Assembly: GCA_025359965.1 (NCBI GenBank)
Contig: JANYDC010000028.1
Span: forward strand, 62,001 to 126,000
Direction: 5' to 3'
From: Pedosphaera sp.
GTDB taxonomy: Bacteria; Verrucomicrobiota; Verrucomicrobiia; Limisphaerales; SXQI01
DNA: 64,000 nucleotides
Below, piece by piece: positions 1-8,355 of this stretch. A program made the position numbers and the translations under genes. The notes below the pieces were generated by a model. It was not told where the DNA came from. It saw only the letters and a list, made by a program, of their open reading frames with translations, and searched no databases. Numbering within the stretch: position 1 is the first letter of the stretch; every line of letters begins with the position of its first letter.

Positions 1-1245
1 ATAGCCCTTGATTGTTTTGGCCAGAATGACGGTCGGTTTGCCGGTGGTCTCCATGGCAACCGAGTAGGCGGCAAATACTTTTCTGACGTCATGACCACCT
101 CTCAAAAGTCGGGTCAATTGATCATCAGTCAAATGATTGACCAAAGCCTTTAACTCGGGTGATGTGCCGAAGAAATGTTTACGGATGTAACTGCCGGGCT
201 CCACTGAATACTTCTGAAATTCGCCATCAACGACCTCGTTCATCCTCTTGGGAAGAAGTCCTTTGGTATCAGCGCGGAAAAGCTCATCCCATTCCGTGCC
301 CCAAATGACTTTGACCACGTTCCAGCCAGCTCCGCGGAACATCCCTTCCAGCTCCTGAATGATTTTACCGTTGCCGCGCACGGGACCATCAAGCCGTTGC
401 AAATTGCAGTTGATGACCCAAACCAGATTATCCAAACCTTCGCGCACGGGAAGGGTTAGGCAGCCAAGGGACTCAGGTTCATCGGACTCGCCATCGCCCA
501 TAAAGGCCCAGACTTTGGACTCACCCAGCGGCAGGAGGTTGCGGGCTTTCAGATACCGCATGAAGCGGGCCTGATAGATAGACATGATTGGCCCCAAACC
601 CATCGAAACGGTGGGAAACTGCCAAAACTCAGGCATCAAATACGGATGCGGATAGGAGGAAAGACCACCTCCTGGTGAAAGTTCGCTGCGGAAATTCTGT
701 AAATTCGTGACGCTCAAACGGCCTTCAAGAAAGGCGCGGGCATAATTTCCGGGAGTGGCGTGTCCTTGAAAATAGATCAAATCGCCCTGCTGTTGATCGT
801 TTTGGGCGCGGAAAAAATGGTTGTAGCCCACTTCGTACAAAGTGGCGGACGAGGCAAAGGTTGAGATATGGCCGCCCAGACCCTTGTCATCACGGTTGGC
901 GTTGACCACCATGGCCATGGCATTCCACCGGATGTAGGACTTGATGCGGCGTTCCAGGGGAATATCGCCGGGATACTCAGGTTCATCCTCGGGCGCGATG
1001 GTATTGGAGTAAGGAGTGCTGGTGATATCCGGCAGCGCAGGCAATTCGTCGCGAAGGCGGTTCATCAGCTTGGCGATGAATTCCGGCGTGCGATCAGGCT
1101 CCTGGGTTTTGAGGATATATTCCGCCACAAACGCCAAGGCCTGCTCTTGTTGAGCTGCTTGGAGGTGTTTGGCGCGAGTCGCGGTGCTCTTGCGCTTGGT
1201 GTTCTGGACGGCGACTGCGTTTCCTTCCACTGATTTATCTTTCAT
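1..1245 (-). CDS. aceE: Pyruvate dehydrogenase E1 component, homodimeric type (partial, C-terminus off window)
   Basis: This reading frame is open from the ATG at 1245 to the left edge (415 codons). It is missing from the ORF track because no stop lies inside the window. It encodes the ThDP-dependent E1 that decarboxylates pyruvate and acetylates the lipoyl domains of E2. The thiamine diphosphate motif is clear, GDGESDEPES followed by NCNLQRLDGPVRGNGKII, which is the homodimeric AceE form and not the alpha/beta type. The N-terminal part (IPLERRIKSYIRWNAMAMVVNANR, GHISTFASSATLYEVG) also matches AceE. About half of the usual ~890 residues is present. The ORFs listed here on both strands (359, 777, 868) are shadows. 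A structured leader lies just upstream. Confidence 0.95.
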   Translation of the reverse strand, partial: MKDKSVEGNAVAVQNTKRKSTATRAKHLQAAQQEQALAFVAEYILKTQEPDRTPEFIAKLMNRLRDELPALPDITSTPYSNTIAPEDEPEYPGDIPLERRIKSYIRWNAMAMVVNANRDDKGLGGHISTFASSATLYEVGYNHFFRAQNDQQQGDLIYFQGHATPGNYARAFLEGRLSVTNLQNFRSELSPGGGLSSYPHPYLMPEFWQFPTVSMGLGPIMSIYQARFMRYLKARNLLPLGESKVWAFMGDGESDEPESLGCLTLPVREGLDNLVWVINCNLQRLDGPVRGNGKIIQELEGMFRGAGWNVVKVIWGTEWDELFRADTKGLLPKRMNEVVDGEFQKYSVEPGSYIRKHFFGTSPELKALVNHLTDDQLTRLLRGGHDVRKVFAAYSVAMETTGKPTVILAKTIKGY

Positions 1246-1625
1246 CGTTCGTAAAAATAAAGAGCCCAAGGCGATCAACGCCTTTGGTTTTTCACCTCGG
1301 TAAATGGCTCAAACTGCTTTCTGGGCTCTCGGACTGGACGAAGGACCCAAGTGGTGATGTTGGTGGACCAACAGACAATGATCAAGATACAGCAGAGCGA
1401 AATGGTGACAAATAAAATAAACTGCTTTTAACGCAAGAATTCAGGCGCTCAATAAGTTTGCCTTATCATAAAGCGGACTACACCAAAAACACGCGGTTTT
1501 TCACTGACTCAAGCCACGTGAGACGGGTAAGTTGTAAAAGCTTCAACTAACCCACTTAAGGGGTTGTAGCAAAAGCCGATAGAGTTTTCGTAGTCGCGTT
1601 AAAACAAGCGCGGCTTTGACCAGAT
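1246..1625. other. Divergent intergenic region between aceE and pilT
   Basis: This 380-bp gap holds the aceE leader described separately. The remainder (about 1330-1625) should carry the divergent promoters of aceE and pilT. I see no clear sigma-70 pair, no open frame of note and no RNA gene. A CCAAGGCG-ATCAA-CGCCTTTGG hairpin followed by TTTTT can also be read on the plus strand at 1267-1292, but no plus-strand gene ends there. Confidence 0.4.
1261..1329 (-). promoter_or_regulatory. Candidate structured leader RNA / attenuator upstream of aceE
   Basis: Read on the minus strand, AGAGCCCA (1329-1322) can pair with TGGGCTCT (1268-1261), closing a ~70-nt domain. The domain also contains CCAAAGGCG-TTGAT-CGCCTTGG, whose 3' arm shares bases with the closing helix, and a small TTTACC-GA-GGTGAAA repeat. 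The closing helix is followed by TTTATTTTT and the aceE ATG 16 nt downstream. Two mutually exclusive helices next to a T-run look like an attenuator or riboswitch. I cannot match it to a known riboswitch class, and pairing was judged by eye. Confidence 0.4.
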
Positions 1626-2717
1626 ATGGCAAAGATTGACGCGTTTTTTAACCTGATGTTCGAGCAAAAAGCCTCGGACCTCCATCTGGCGTCCGGCAAC
1701 CCGCCGATGCTCCGGATCAATGGCGAGCTCCATCGCGTAGATTATCCTCCGCTGGAAAGCGACATGCTCAAGGCCATGCTCTACGAGATCACCCCCGAGT
1801 ATAAGGTGAAGATCTACGAGGAAACGGGCGACGTGGACTTCGGTTACGAAATTCCGAATGTCTCTCGCTTCCGCGCCAATTTTTTCAATCAGAAGAACGG
1901 GTGTTCGGCTGTGTTCCGGCAAATTCCCTCCAAAGTGCTTTCCTTTGAGGATTTTGAAAAATTCGACGCGCCGCTGCCGGCAGTCCTGAAAAAATTCTGC
2001 ATGCTGCACAAAGGCTTGGTGGTTGTGACCGGCCCCACGGGCTCGGGCAAATCAACCACCCTAGCCGCCATGGTGGATTACGCGAATAAAAACCGGCGGG
2101 ATCATATCATAACGGTGGAGGATCCCATAGAATTCGTGCATGAGAGCAAGAACTGCCTCGTGAACCACCGCGAAGTTGGGCTCCACACGAAATCGTTTTC
2201 CGCCGCGCTTAAGGGTGCTTTGCGCGAGGATCCGGACGTCATTCTAATCGGCGAAATGCGCGATCTGGAGACTATCGAACTGGCTTTGACAGCGGCCAGC
2301 ACAGGTCACTTGGTGTTCGGCACCCTCCACACCCAAAGCGCGGCCAAAACTGTGGATCGTATCATCGACGTCTTTCCGGCCGATCAACAGAACAAGATTC
2401 GCGCCACCCTATCCGAAGCTCTCAAGGGAGTGGTGGCACAAAACCTTTTTAAACGCATCGACAAAAAAGGACGCGTTGCGGCCCTGGAAATCCTGGTATT
2501 CACCACCGCTGTGGCCAACCTCGTGCGCGAAGGCAAAACGCACCAGATTCCAGGCATGATCCAGGTCGGCAAACGGATCGGCAACCAGCCGCTGGACGAT
2601 TCCATCATGGACCACCTCAAGATGAAGCGGATCTCGCCTGAGGAGGCCTACGACAAGAGCTTGGACAAGAAAAAATTCCGTCCCTTCCTACCCCACCCCC
2701 CTGAGGATGAGGATTGA
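1626..2717 (+). CDS. pilT: Type IV pilus retraction ATPase, PilT family
   Basis: This 363-residue protein is a PilT-type secretion ATPase, which powers pilus depolymerisation and twitching motility at the inner membrane. The N-terminal PAS-like part (KASDLHLASGNPPMLRINGEL) is followed by the RecA-like core. Walker A is GPTGSGKSTT (about residues 135-144); the Asp box is ITVEDPIEFVHE, Walker B is VILIGEMRDLETI and the His box is GTLHTQSAAKT. The C-terminal AIRNLIRE-type motif is present as AVANLVREGKTHQI. A second PilT-like ATPase follows after 20 nt in the same orientation, so the two are probably one operon. The rest of the pilus machinery is not in this window. Confidence 0.93.
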   Translation: MAKIDAFFNLMFEQKASDLHLASGNPPMLRINGELHRVDYPPLESDMLKAMLYEITPEYKVKIYEETGDVDFGYEIPNVSRFRANFFNQKNGCSAVFRQIPSKVLSFEDFEKFDAPLPAVLKKFCMLHKGLVVVTGPTGSGKSTTLAAMVDYANKNRRDHIITVEDPIEFVHESKNCLVNHREVGLHTKSFSAALKGALREDPDVILIGEMRDLETIELALTAASTGHLVFGTLHTQSAAKTVDRIIDVFPADQQNKIRATLSEALKGVVAQNLFKRIDKKGRVAALEILVFTTAVANLVREGKTHQIPGMIQVGKRIGNQPLDDSIMDHLKMKRISPEEAYDKSLDKKKFRPFLPHPPEDED

Positions 2718-2737
2718 GATAAACCGCTTGGGGAATT

Positions 2738-3952
2738 ATGCGCCGTAACGAACTAGACCACATACTGACCATGATGCTGGATTCGCATCGTGACGTGTCC
2801 GATTTGAATTGGACGGTGGACAAACCACTTCAGGTCGAATCCAGCGGCTACCTTGTGCCGGTGGAGATTCACCCAGCCATTGACAGGCTCACGCCCTTTC
2901 AAACGGAAATGGCGGCAATGAATCTCATAGCCGGCAATCGGCGCCTTACCGAGGATCTTCTTCGGAGGGGCTCATGCGACTCATCGTACTACGTCACCGG
3001 TAAAGCCCGTTTTCGCGTCAACATTTTCTCCCAACGCGGCAATTACTCAATCGTGCTCCGCAAATTGAACACGAAGATTCCCACGCTGCAGGATCTCAAA
3101 ATGCCGCACGTTCTCACCGAATTGCCCAAGGAAAAAACCGGGCTTGTACTGGTTACTGGCGCCACCGGTTCCGGCAAATCCACCACTCTTGCGGCGGTGC
3201 TAAATCATATCAACGAAACGAAGTCCATCCACATCATCACCTTGGAGGACCCCGTTGAATTTGTTCATCCGCAAAAGAAGGCAACTTTCAATCAGCGCGA
3301 AATGGGCACGGATTTCGACAACTTTGCCTCAGGTCTTCGAGCCTCGCTCCGTCAGGCGCCTAAAGTCATTCTGGTCGGTGAAATGCGGGACCGTGAAACC
3401 GTTGAAATAGGTCTGAGTGCGGCTGAAACAGGACATTTGGTATTGAGCACACTCCACACCATCGACGCTGGTCAGACCATTAACCGTATTTTGGGCATGT
3501 TCGAGCAGGACGAGCAGGAACAAATCCGGCTGCGCTTGGCCGATACACTTCGCTGGGTGGTTAGCCAGCGGCTAGCACCGCGAATTTCAGGCGGGCGGCA
3601 TGCATTACTTGAAATCATGGGCTCAAACATGCGTATCAAGGATTCGATAATCCAAGGTGAACGCGAGGGTTGCAGTTTCTCGGAAATCATCGATTCCAGC
3701 CGCACTTTTGGCTGGCAAACATTCGATCAAGCGGTGCTGGACGCCTATGAGGCTGGAATTATCACTGAGGAAAACGCACTGCTTTATTGCACCAAAAAAG
3801 GTCCAGTCACTCGCGGAATCGATAACATTAAGAAAACTCGCGGAGAGCATACGAGCAACATCATGAGTCTGAACATGCGCCGCAGCACTCAGGCCGCACC
3901 CATGGCGCCTGCGGATGCTCCCTCCGGTTTCAGCAAACTTCGACTCAAATAA
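2738..3952 (+). CDS. PilT/PilU-like type IV pilus ATPase
   Basis: This 404-residue second PilT-family ATPase has an SD-like GGGGA just before its ATG. Walker A is GATGSGKSTT, the Asp box is ITLEDPVEFVHP, Walker B is VILVGEMRDRETV and the His box is STLHTIDAGQT. The motif after the core reads RIKDSIIQGEREG instead of AIRNLIRE, and the C-terminus is extended by about 50 residues, as in PilU-type paralogues. PilU-type ATPases usually need PilT as partner for strong retraction, and the tandem arrangement fits that. Assignment to PilU as opposed to a second PilT is an inference from the motif and the extended tail. Confidence 0.85.
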   Translation: MRRNELDHILTMMLDSHRDVSDLNWTVDKPLQVESSGYLVPVEIHPAIDRLTPFQTEMAAMNLIAGNRRLTEDLLRRGSCDSSYYVTGKARFRVNIFSQRGNYSIVLRKLNTKIPTLQDLKMPHVLTELPKEKTGLVLVTGATGSGKSTTLAAVLNHINETKSIHIITLEDPVEFVHPQKKATFNQREMGTDFDNFASGLRASLRQAPKVILVGEMRDRETVEIGLSAAETGHLVLSTLHTIDAGQTINRILGMFEQDEQEQIRLRLADTLRWVVSQRLAPRISGGRHALLEIMGSNMRIKDSIIQGEREGCSFSEIIDSSRTFGWQTFDQAVLDAYEAGIITEENALLYCTKKGPVTRGIDNIKKTRGEHTSNIMSLNMRRSTQAAPMAPADAPSGFSKLRLK

Positions 3953-3953
3953 T

Positions 3954-4421
3954 ATGAGTTTCGACCTCGATTTCGTCAAAATCACGGACAAGCCGGCGCT
4001 GCTGGCCATCAATGCTCCCGATCTCTTGGCCACGGCGCGCATGGCGCTGAATGACCTTGATTACAAATGCCATACCACAAGCAATCCTGGTGAATTTCTC
4101 ACCCGGTTTGCTCAAGTACAGTATCAGGTCGTGATCATCGAGGAATTATTCTGCGCTTCGAACATTGTGGAGAACGATGCGTTATTGCAGGTACAAATCA
4201 TGCCCATGGCCCAGCGACGTCACGCAGCGATTTTGCTGGTGGGCGACTCCTTTGAAACCCTTCACGCCATGCAGGCTTTTCAGATGAGCGTCCATGCGGT
4301 CATCAACCGCAACGATTTCACCGTCCTGCCCCAAATTCTCCAGCAGGTCATCGCCGACAACCAAATGCTGCTGGGCATCTATCGCGACACCATTCAACGA
4401 ATTGCTACGGGGCAAATATAG
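3954..4421 (+). CDS. Degenerate receiver-like protein in pilT operon
   Basis: The gene begins one base after the preceding stop (TAATATG), so translation is probably coupled. The ORF track start at 3915 lies inside the upstream gene; ATG 3954 gives 155 residues. The fold pattern resembles a response-regulator receiver (PALLAINAPDLLATARMALNDLDYKCHTTSN, YQVVIIEELF, HAAILLVGD), but the usual Asp phosphorylation site is not recognisable: the VVIIEE segment has Glu where VVLLDL would be. It may be a non-phosphorylated signalling or adaptor domain for the pilus motors. The function is not known, and the receiver resemblance is inferred by eye. Confidence 0.6.
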   Translation: MSFDLDFVKITDKPALLAINAPDLLATARMALNDLDYKCHTTSNPGEFLTRFAQVQYQVVIIEELFCASNIVENDALLQVQIMPMAQRRHAAILLVGDSFETLHAMQAFQMSVHAVINRNDFTVLPQILQQVIADNQMLLGIYRDTIQRIATGQI

Positions 4422-4530
4422 AAACGGCTGCTCAAACCATCCGCCCGTCGCTTTGTTTTTGCCAGAACGAAGAAAAAAGCCAATGCTGGTCAGGTTGAAG
4501 AGCGCCCCCCGGTGCCGATAAACTTAAAAA

Positions 4531-5478
4531 ATGCTTACCCAGCCTGAAAAATTGACCCAGCCGGAGTTCTTTCGCGCTTACGGACTGAACCTTGAATCTG
4601 ATTTCCCGTTCCAAGAGTTGCCGCCCATCCATGCCCAACCTGCTGACGTAATCATCAAAAGGGTCTCAATGGGCGTTCCACAACAGGGAGGTGAATTGGC
4701 GAGCTATTTCCCCATCGACGCCGAAACCATCTACGTCCACCAAAACGAAGTCGCGACAATCAAGGTGTGCTCGGGACGTGAACTTTTGGTGGATCCCCAT
4801 CCGGATGCGGCAGCTTCAGTTGTACGCCATTTCATTCTCCATCAAGGCTTTAGCATCCTGCTCTGGCAATTGGGCCGGGTCCCTCTTCATGCAAGTGCAG
4901 TGGTGAAGGACGGTCAAGCGTACGCGTTCATGGGTGATTCTGGCGCCGGCAAATCCACGCTTTGCGCCTCACTTCACTTGGCTGGATGTACTCTCGGTTC
5001 TGACGACATCGTTTCTCTCGAATGCGGGGATGGGAATTCAGGCCCCCTATTTCAACCGAGCTTTCCACAACTAAAACTGGTGCAAGATTCACCTGTGTCG
5101 ATTAAGGCGGATACGCATACCCACGCGCTTGCGGACAATGAGTTGGAAAAGCAGGTTTGGAATGCTCACCGGAATTTTTCACATGAAAAAGCACCCTTAA
5201 AGGGTATTTTCAGTCTGAAATTTGGCTCTCAACTCGGAATTTACAAACTGCCACCCCAGCAATGCTTTGGTTTCTTGAACCAGAACACTTACGGGTCGAG
5301 CATTTTGCCCGCCGTGGGATGGCAGGAACGCCATCTTCGACAATGCGCGGAAATAATCCGTAGGGTGCCGATCTATGTTCTAGTCCGCCCCAAAGATTTC
5401 ACCCTCCAACCCCAAGTCATTGAACTGCTCTTCAAGCAGTTCAAAGCAGATTTATCGGGTGGCTTTACGCAGGCGTGA
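4531..5478 (+). CDS. HprK-related serine kinase (HPr kinase-like)
   Basis: This 315-residue protein has the HPr-kinase C-terminal fold signature: Walker A GDSGAGKST at residues 135-143, preceded by PLHASAVVKDGQAYAFM and followed by LGSDDIVSLE. It lacks the N-terminal HprK domain, as in the HprK-related kinase A proteins encoded in peptide-modification and exopolysaccharide loci. There is no PTS HPr gene nearby. An NTP_transf_5-type nucleotidyltransferase and an ABC exporter lie downstream, a combination known from some lasso-peptide and related clusters where the kinase phosphorylates the peptide. It converges on the O-methyltransferase gene with a 14-nt overlap. The substrate is unknown. Confidence 0.75.
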   Translation: MLTQPEKLTQPEFFRAYGLNLESDFPFQELPPIHAQPADVIIKRVSMGVPQQGGELASYFPIDAETIYVHQNEVATIKVCSGRELLVDPHPDAAASVVRHFILHQGFSILLWQLGRVPLHASAVVKDGQAYAFMGDSGAGKSTLCASLHLAGCTLGSDDIVSLECGDGNSGPLFQPSFPQLKLVQDSPVSIKADTHTHALADNELEKQVWNAHRNFSHEKAPLKGIFSLKFGSQLGIYKLPPQQCFGFLNQNTYGSSILPAVGWQERHLRQCAEIIRRVPIYVLVRPKDFTLQPQVIELLFKQFKADLSGGFTQA

Positions 5479-6460
5479 ACTCCAGCAAGTGAAACTCACG
5501 GTGGATCCGCAAGACCCGATTAGGAGCCAGACCAGCGCGGGTCGCCAAGGATTGCAAAGCCTCAATAGTCCGAAGCTGGCCTCCGAGATTGACCCACAAC
5601 ATCAAGTCCCAGAGTGACCCATGTAGATCAGGCGGCGTAGGCAGAATCCCTTCGAAAACAATGAGTCGGCTTGCAGGACCCATAGCTTCCCTGCACCGCT
5701 TCAAGATCAATTCCGCCTTCACATCGTCCCAGTTAAATAGAACCCGGCACAAAAGGTAGGTTGAGCCGCCTGAGGGAACCCGGTCCAAAGCCGAGCCTCC
5801 AACCAACTGACAACGCAATCCAACTCCTGCAGCATCCAATACTGCTTGAGCTTGAGATATGACTTCCGGCCGTTCCAGCAGAATGCCTGTTGTATCTGGA
5901 TTCTTTGACAAGAACCGAGAGATCACATCTCCGGATCCGCCGCCAACATCGACCAAGACCTCGCCCTTCTCCAATTGGAGCCCATCGACCAGCGGTGTGA
6001 CAAAACCGCGCGAGGCCTCCATTGCCGAGGCGATGCCGCCTCCGCTTTGCATGTCCTGTTCGTAAAACTCATGTCCATGGACATGGCCAAAGGCCGTTCC
6101 GCCCTTTCGAAGGGCATCGGGCAGCCCTCGCCATGATTCAAAAAAATCGCCGCCGTTAAACAGCACCCACCCGCTAAGCGAACCGGGAATGTCCTTCTGA
6201 AGATATGCCGCAGTCATCGAGAGACGATATCGGCCTTGATCATCCCTCAGCATAAGACCAGCCTTCACAAGCACTGTTAGAAAGCGCTCAAGCGGACCGG
6301 CTTGCAAGCCGATTGATTGAGCAAGCTCTCCCGAAGTGAGCGGACGCTTTCCAATGGCATCGAAGATGCCCAATTGAACCCCCGCATAAACTACTTGCGG
6401 AAGGTACTGGAGGGTCATCAGGTTGGTGATGATTTCAAGAGGAGAGGCTATCGGTGCCAT
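5465..6460 (-). CDS. O-methyltransferase, dimerisation-domain type (COMT-like)
   Basis: This 331-residue SAM-dependent O-methyltransferase belongs to the family with an N-terminal winged-helix dimerisation domain (LGIFDAIGKRPLTSGELAQSIGLQAGPLERFLTVLVKAGLM). The Rossmann domain has motif I as LVDVGGGSGDVISRFL and later ILLERPEVI and LLCRVLFNWDD. Members methylate hydroxyls on small aromatic or polyketide-like substrates. It is the only minus-strand gene inside the accessory cluster and is divergent from the ABC exporter. The C-terminus FHLLEF is intact and the length is normal. The substrate cannot be told from the sequence. Confidence 0.85.
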   Translation of the reverse strand: MAPIASPLEIITNLMTLQYLPQVVYAGVQLGIFDAIGKRPLTSGELAQSIGLQAGPLERFLTVLVKAGLMLRDDQGRYRLSMTAAYLQKDIPGSLSGWVLFNGGDFFESWRGLPDALRKGGTAFGHVHGHEFYEQDMQSGGGIASAMEASRGFVTPLVDGLQLEKGEVLVDVGGGSGDVISRFLSKNPDTTGILLERPEVISQAQAVLDAAGVGLRCQLVGGSALDRVPSGGSTYLLCRVLFNWDDVKAELILKRCREAMGPASRLIVFEGILPTPPDLHGSLWDLMLWVNLGGQLRTIEALQSLATRAGLAPNRVLRIHREFHLLEFTPA

Positions 6461-6555
6461 GCATGTACTGGTTTCGCGTTAGCTTATTGCGAATCAACCA
6501 GTTGAATCAGAATAGAGTGGCCCTCGAAGCCGAGCAAGTCTTTAATATCCAAGAT

Positions 6556-8355
6556 ATGATTAGCAAATTTGCGCCGATGCGCAACATTCCGCGGGCGTTC
6601 CGACTTGTTTGGAACAGCTCGCCGAAATGGACAGCCCTATCCATTTTCATTGCGCTGCTCATGTCGGCTTTCCCTTTGATTGGGCTCTATGCCCAAGGGC
6701 ACATCATGGATGAATTAGTGGCACTGCTTCGCAGCCCCAATGCCAAGTGGGATTCACTTAAATTCTGGGTCATTCTAGTGGCAGGAATCGGCCTTTTTGG
6801 CAGCGTGCTGAAGAGCATCCTCACTCTGGTGTCCGATCGACAGAGCCAGGATTTCACGGACTCCATGAAGGATGTCGTGTACCAGAAATCCAGCGAAGTG
6901 GACCTTTCTTTTTATGAGGATTCCAAATACCAGGACACCATGCGTCGCGCGCAGGCAGAGGCACCGGTCCGGCCCAACAAAATAGTCAGCAGCCTCGTTC
7001 AGTTGCTTCAGGGACTCTTCTCACTGTCCATGGTCGGCGGTGTGCTCATCCTTAACTTACACTGGGGGATACTCCTTCTACTCGCCTTTGCCGTGCTGCC
7101 CGGGCTTCTGCTCAGGCTGAAATTTTCCCACAAGCTTTATGATTGGCAGCGCAAACACACCGCTGTGGAACGCGAGGTGCAGTATTTCGATGTCGTCCTC
7201 ACGGACACTTGGTACGCCAAGGAATTGAGACTTTTCAACCTCGCCCCTCTGATGATGTTGGGCTCGCGGGAACGTCGACGCAGGCTGCGCAAAGAACGCT
7301 TCAAGCTGCTGATAGGACAATGCGGCAACGATCTTTTTGGACAATTCTGCTCGGGTATCGCAGGTACTGCTGCCATGGGCTACATCGTTTACGCCGCCGT
7401 CCAAGGGCATCTTTCCATCGGCCAAGTGACCATTTATTTGGGGGCTTTTCAGCGCGGACAAGGTGCACTTTCGGAAGTGTTAGGCTCCATGGCAGGCTTG
7501 TATGAGAACAATCTGTTCTTAAACAATTTGTTTGAATTTCTTGACCTGAAACCTTCCATCACGGACAAATCGGGCGCAATCCCAGTACCGCAGCAACTCC
7601 GCCAAGGAATTGTATTTGAGAACGTTTCCTTCGCCTACCCGGGTAAAGATGTGGCGGTTCTCAAAAACTTGAACATGGTTTTCCGGCCCGGCCAAGCCAT
7701 TGCCTTGGTCGGAGAAAACGGCTCCGGCAAGACGACCTTGGTCAAACTGTTGTGCCGCCTTTACGAGCCAACCTCCGGGAGAATCCTGCTCGAAGGAAAG
7801 GATATCAGAGAGTATCAGATCGAATCCCTGCGCGCCGCCTTCAGCGTTATTTTTCAAGATTACGTCCGTTACAACCAGACAGTTGCAGCCAATATCGGAT
7901 TCGGCAACATCAAGTGCTTCAATGATCGCGAGAAAATCATCGCGGCAGCAAAGTACTCTGGAGCTGATGAAATGATCAATCGGCTTCCGAACAAGTACGA
8001 TTCCATGCTGGGCCGACTGTTCGAAGGCGGTGAGGAACTCAGCGTGGGGCAATGGCAAAAGGTGGCCCTGGCACGCGCTTTCCTACGTGACTCCCCCTTC
8101 ATCATCCTTGATGAACCCACCAGCGCGCTGGATGCTCGGGCAGAATTTGAGGTATTTGAGCGCTTTGTGCAACTTGCCAAGGGCCGTACATCCATTATGA
8201 TCAGCCATCGACTTTCCACCACCAAACTAGCTGATACAATTTATATGCTTGATCATGGACAACTGGTCGAGGAAGGCAGCCACGACGAACTCATCATGGC
8301 CAACGGCCAATATGCCAATATTTTCAATCTTCAGGCATTGAGATACCGCGAGTGA
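6556..8355 (+). CDS. ABC exporter, fused permease-ATPase (peptide/lipid type)
   Basis: This half-transporter has about six membrane segments followed by a nucleotide-binding domain. Walker A is GENGSGKTT, the Q-loop is VIFQDYVRYN, the signature is LSVGQWQKVALARAF, Walker B is FIILDEPTSALD and the H-loop is ISHRLS. The signature departs from LSGGQ (Val for Gly); the following WQK is common in exporters of modified peptides. There is no C39 peptidase domain. The ORF track begins at 6454, where it would overlap the divergent methyltransferase start; ATG 6556 (MISKFAPMRNIPRAF) gives a normal N-terminus, and GTG 6517 is an alternative. Its stop overlaps the GTG of the next gene by 3 nt, so the two are coupled. 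Confidence 0.88.
   Translation: MISKFAPMRNIPRAFRLVWNSSPKWTALSIFIALLMSAFPLIGLYAQGHIMDELVALLRSPNAKWDSLKFWVILVAGIGLFGSVLKSILTLVSDRQSQDFTDSMKDVVYQKSSEVDLSFYEDSKYQDTMRRAQAEAPVRPNKIVSSLVQLLQGLFSLSMVGGVLILNLHWGILLLLAFAVLPGLLLRLKFSHKLYDWQRKHTAVEREVQYFDVVLTDTWYAKELRLFNLAPLMMLGSRERRRRLRKERFKLLIGQCGNDLFGQFCSGIAGTAAMGYIVYAAVQGHLSIGQVTIYLGAFQRGQGALSEVLGSMAGLYENNLFLNNLFEFLDLKPSITDKSGAIPVPQQLRQGIVFENVSFAYPGKDVAVLKNLNMVFRPGQAIALVGENGSGKTTLVKLLCRLYEPTSGRILLEGKDIREYQIESLRAAFSVIFQDYVRYNQTVAANIGFGNIKCFNDREKIIAAAKYSGADEMINRLPNKYDSMLGRLFEGGEELSVGQWQKVALARAFLRDSPFIILDEPTSALDARAEFEVFERFVQLAKGRTSIMISHRLSTTKLADTIYMLDHGQLVEEGSHDELIMANGQYANIFNLQALRYRE

Noticed and set aside
868-1233. 121-aa plus-strand ORF at the left edge
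   Set aside because: It is antisense to aceE, whose ThDP motifs are unmistakable on the minus strand.
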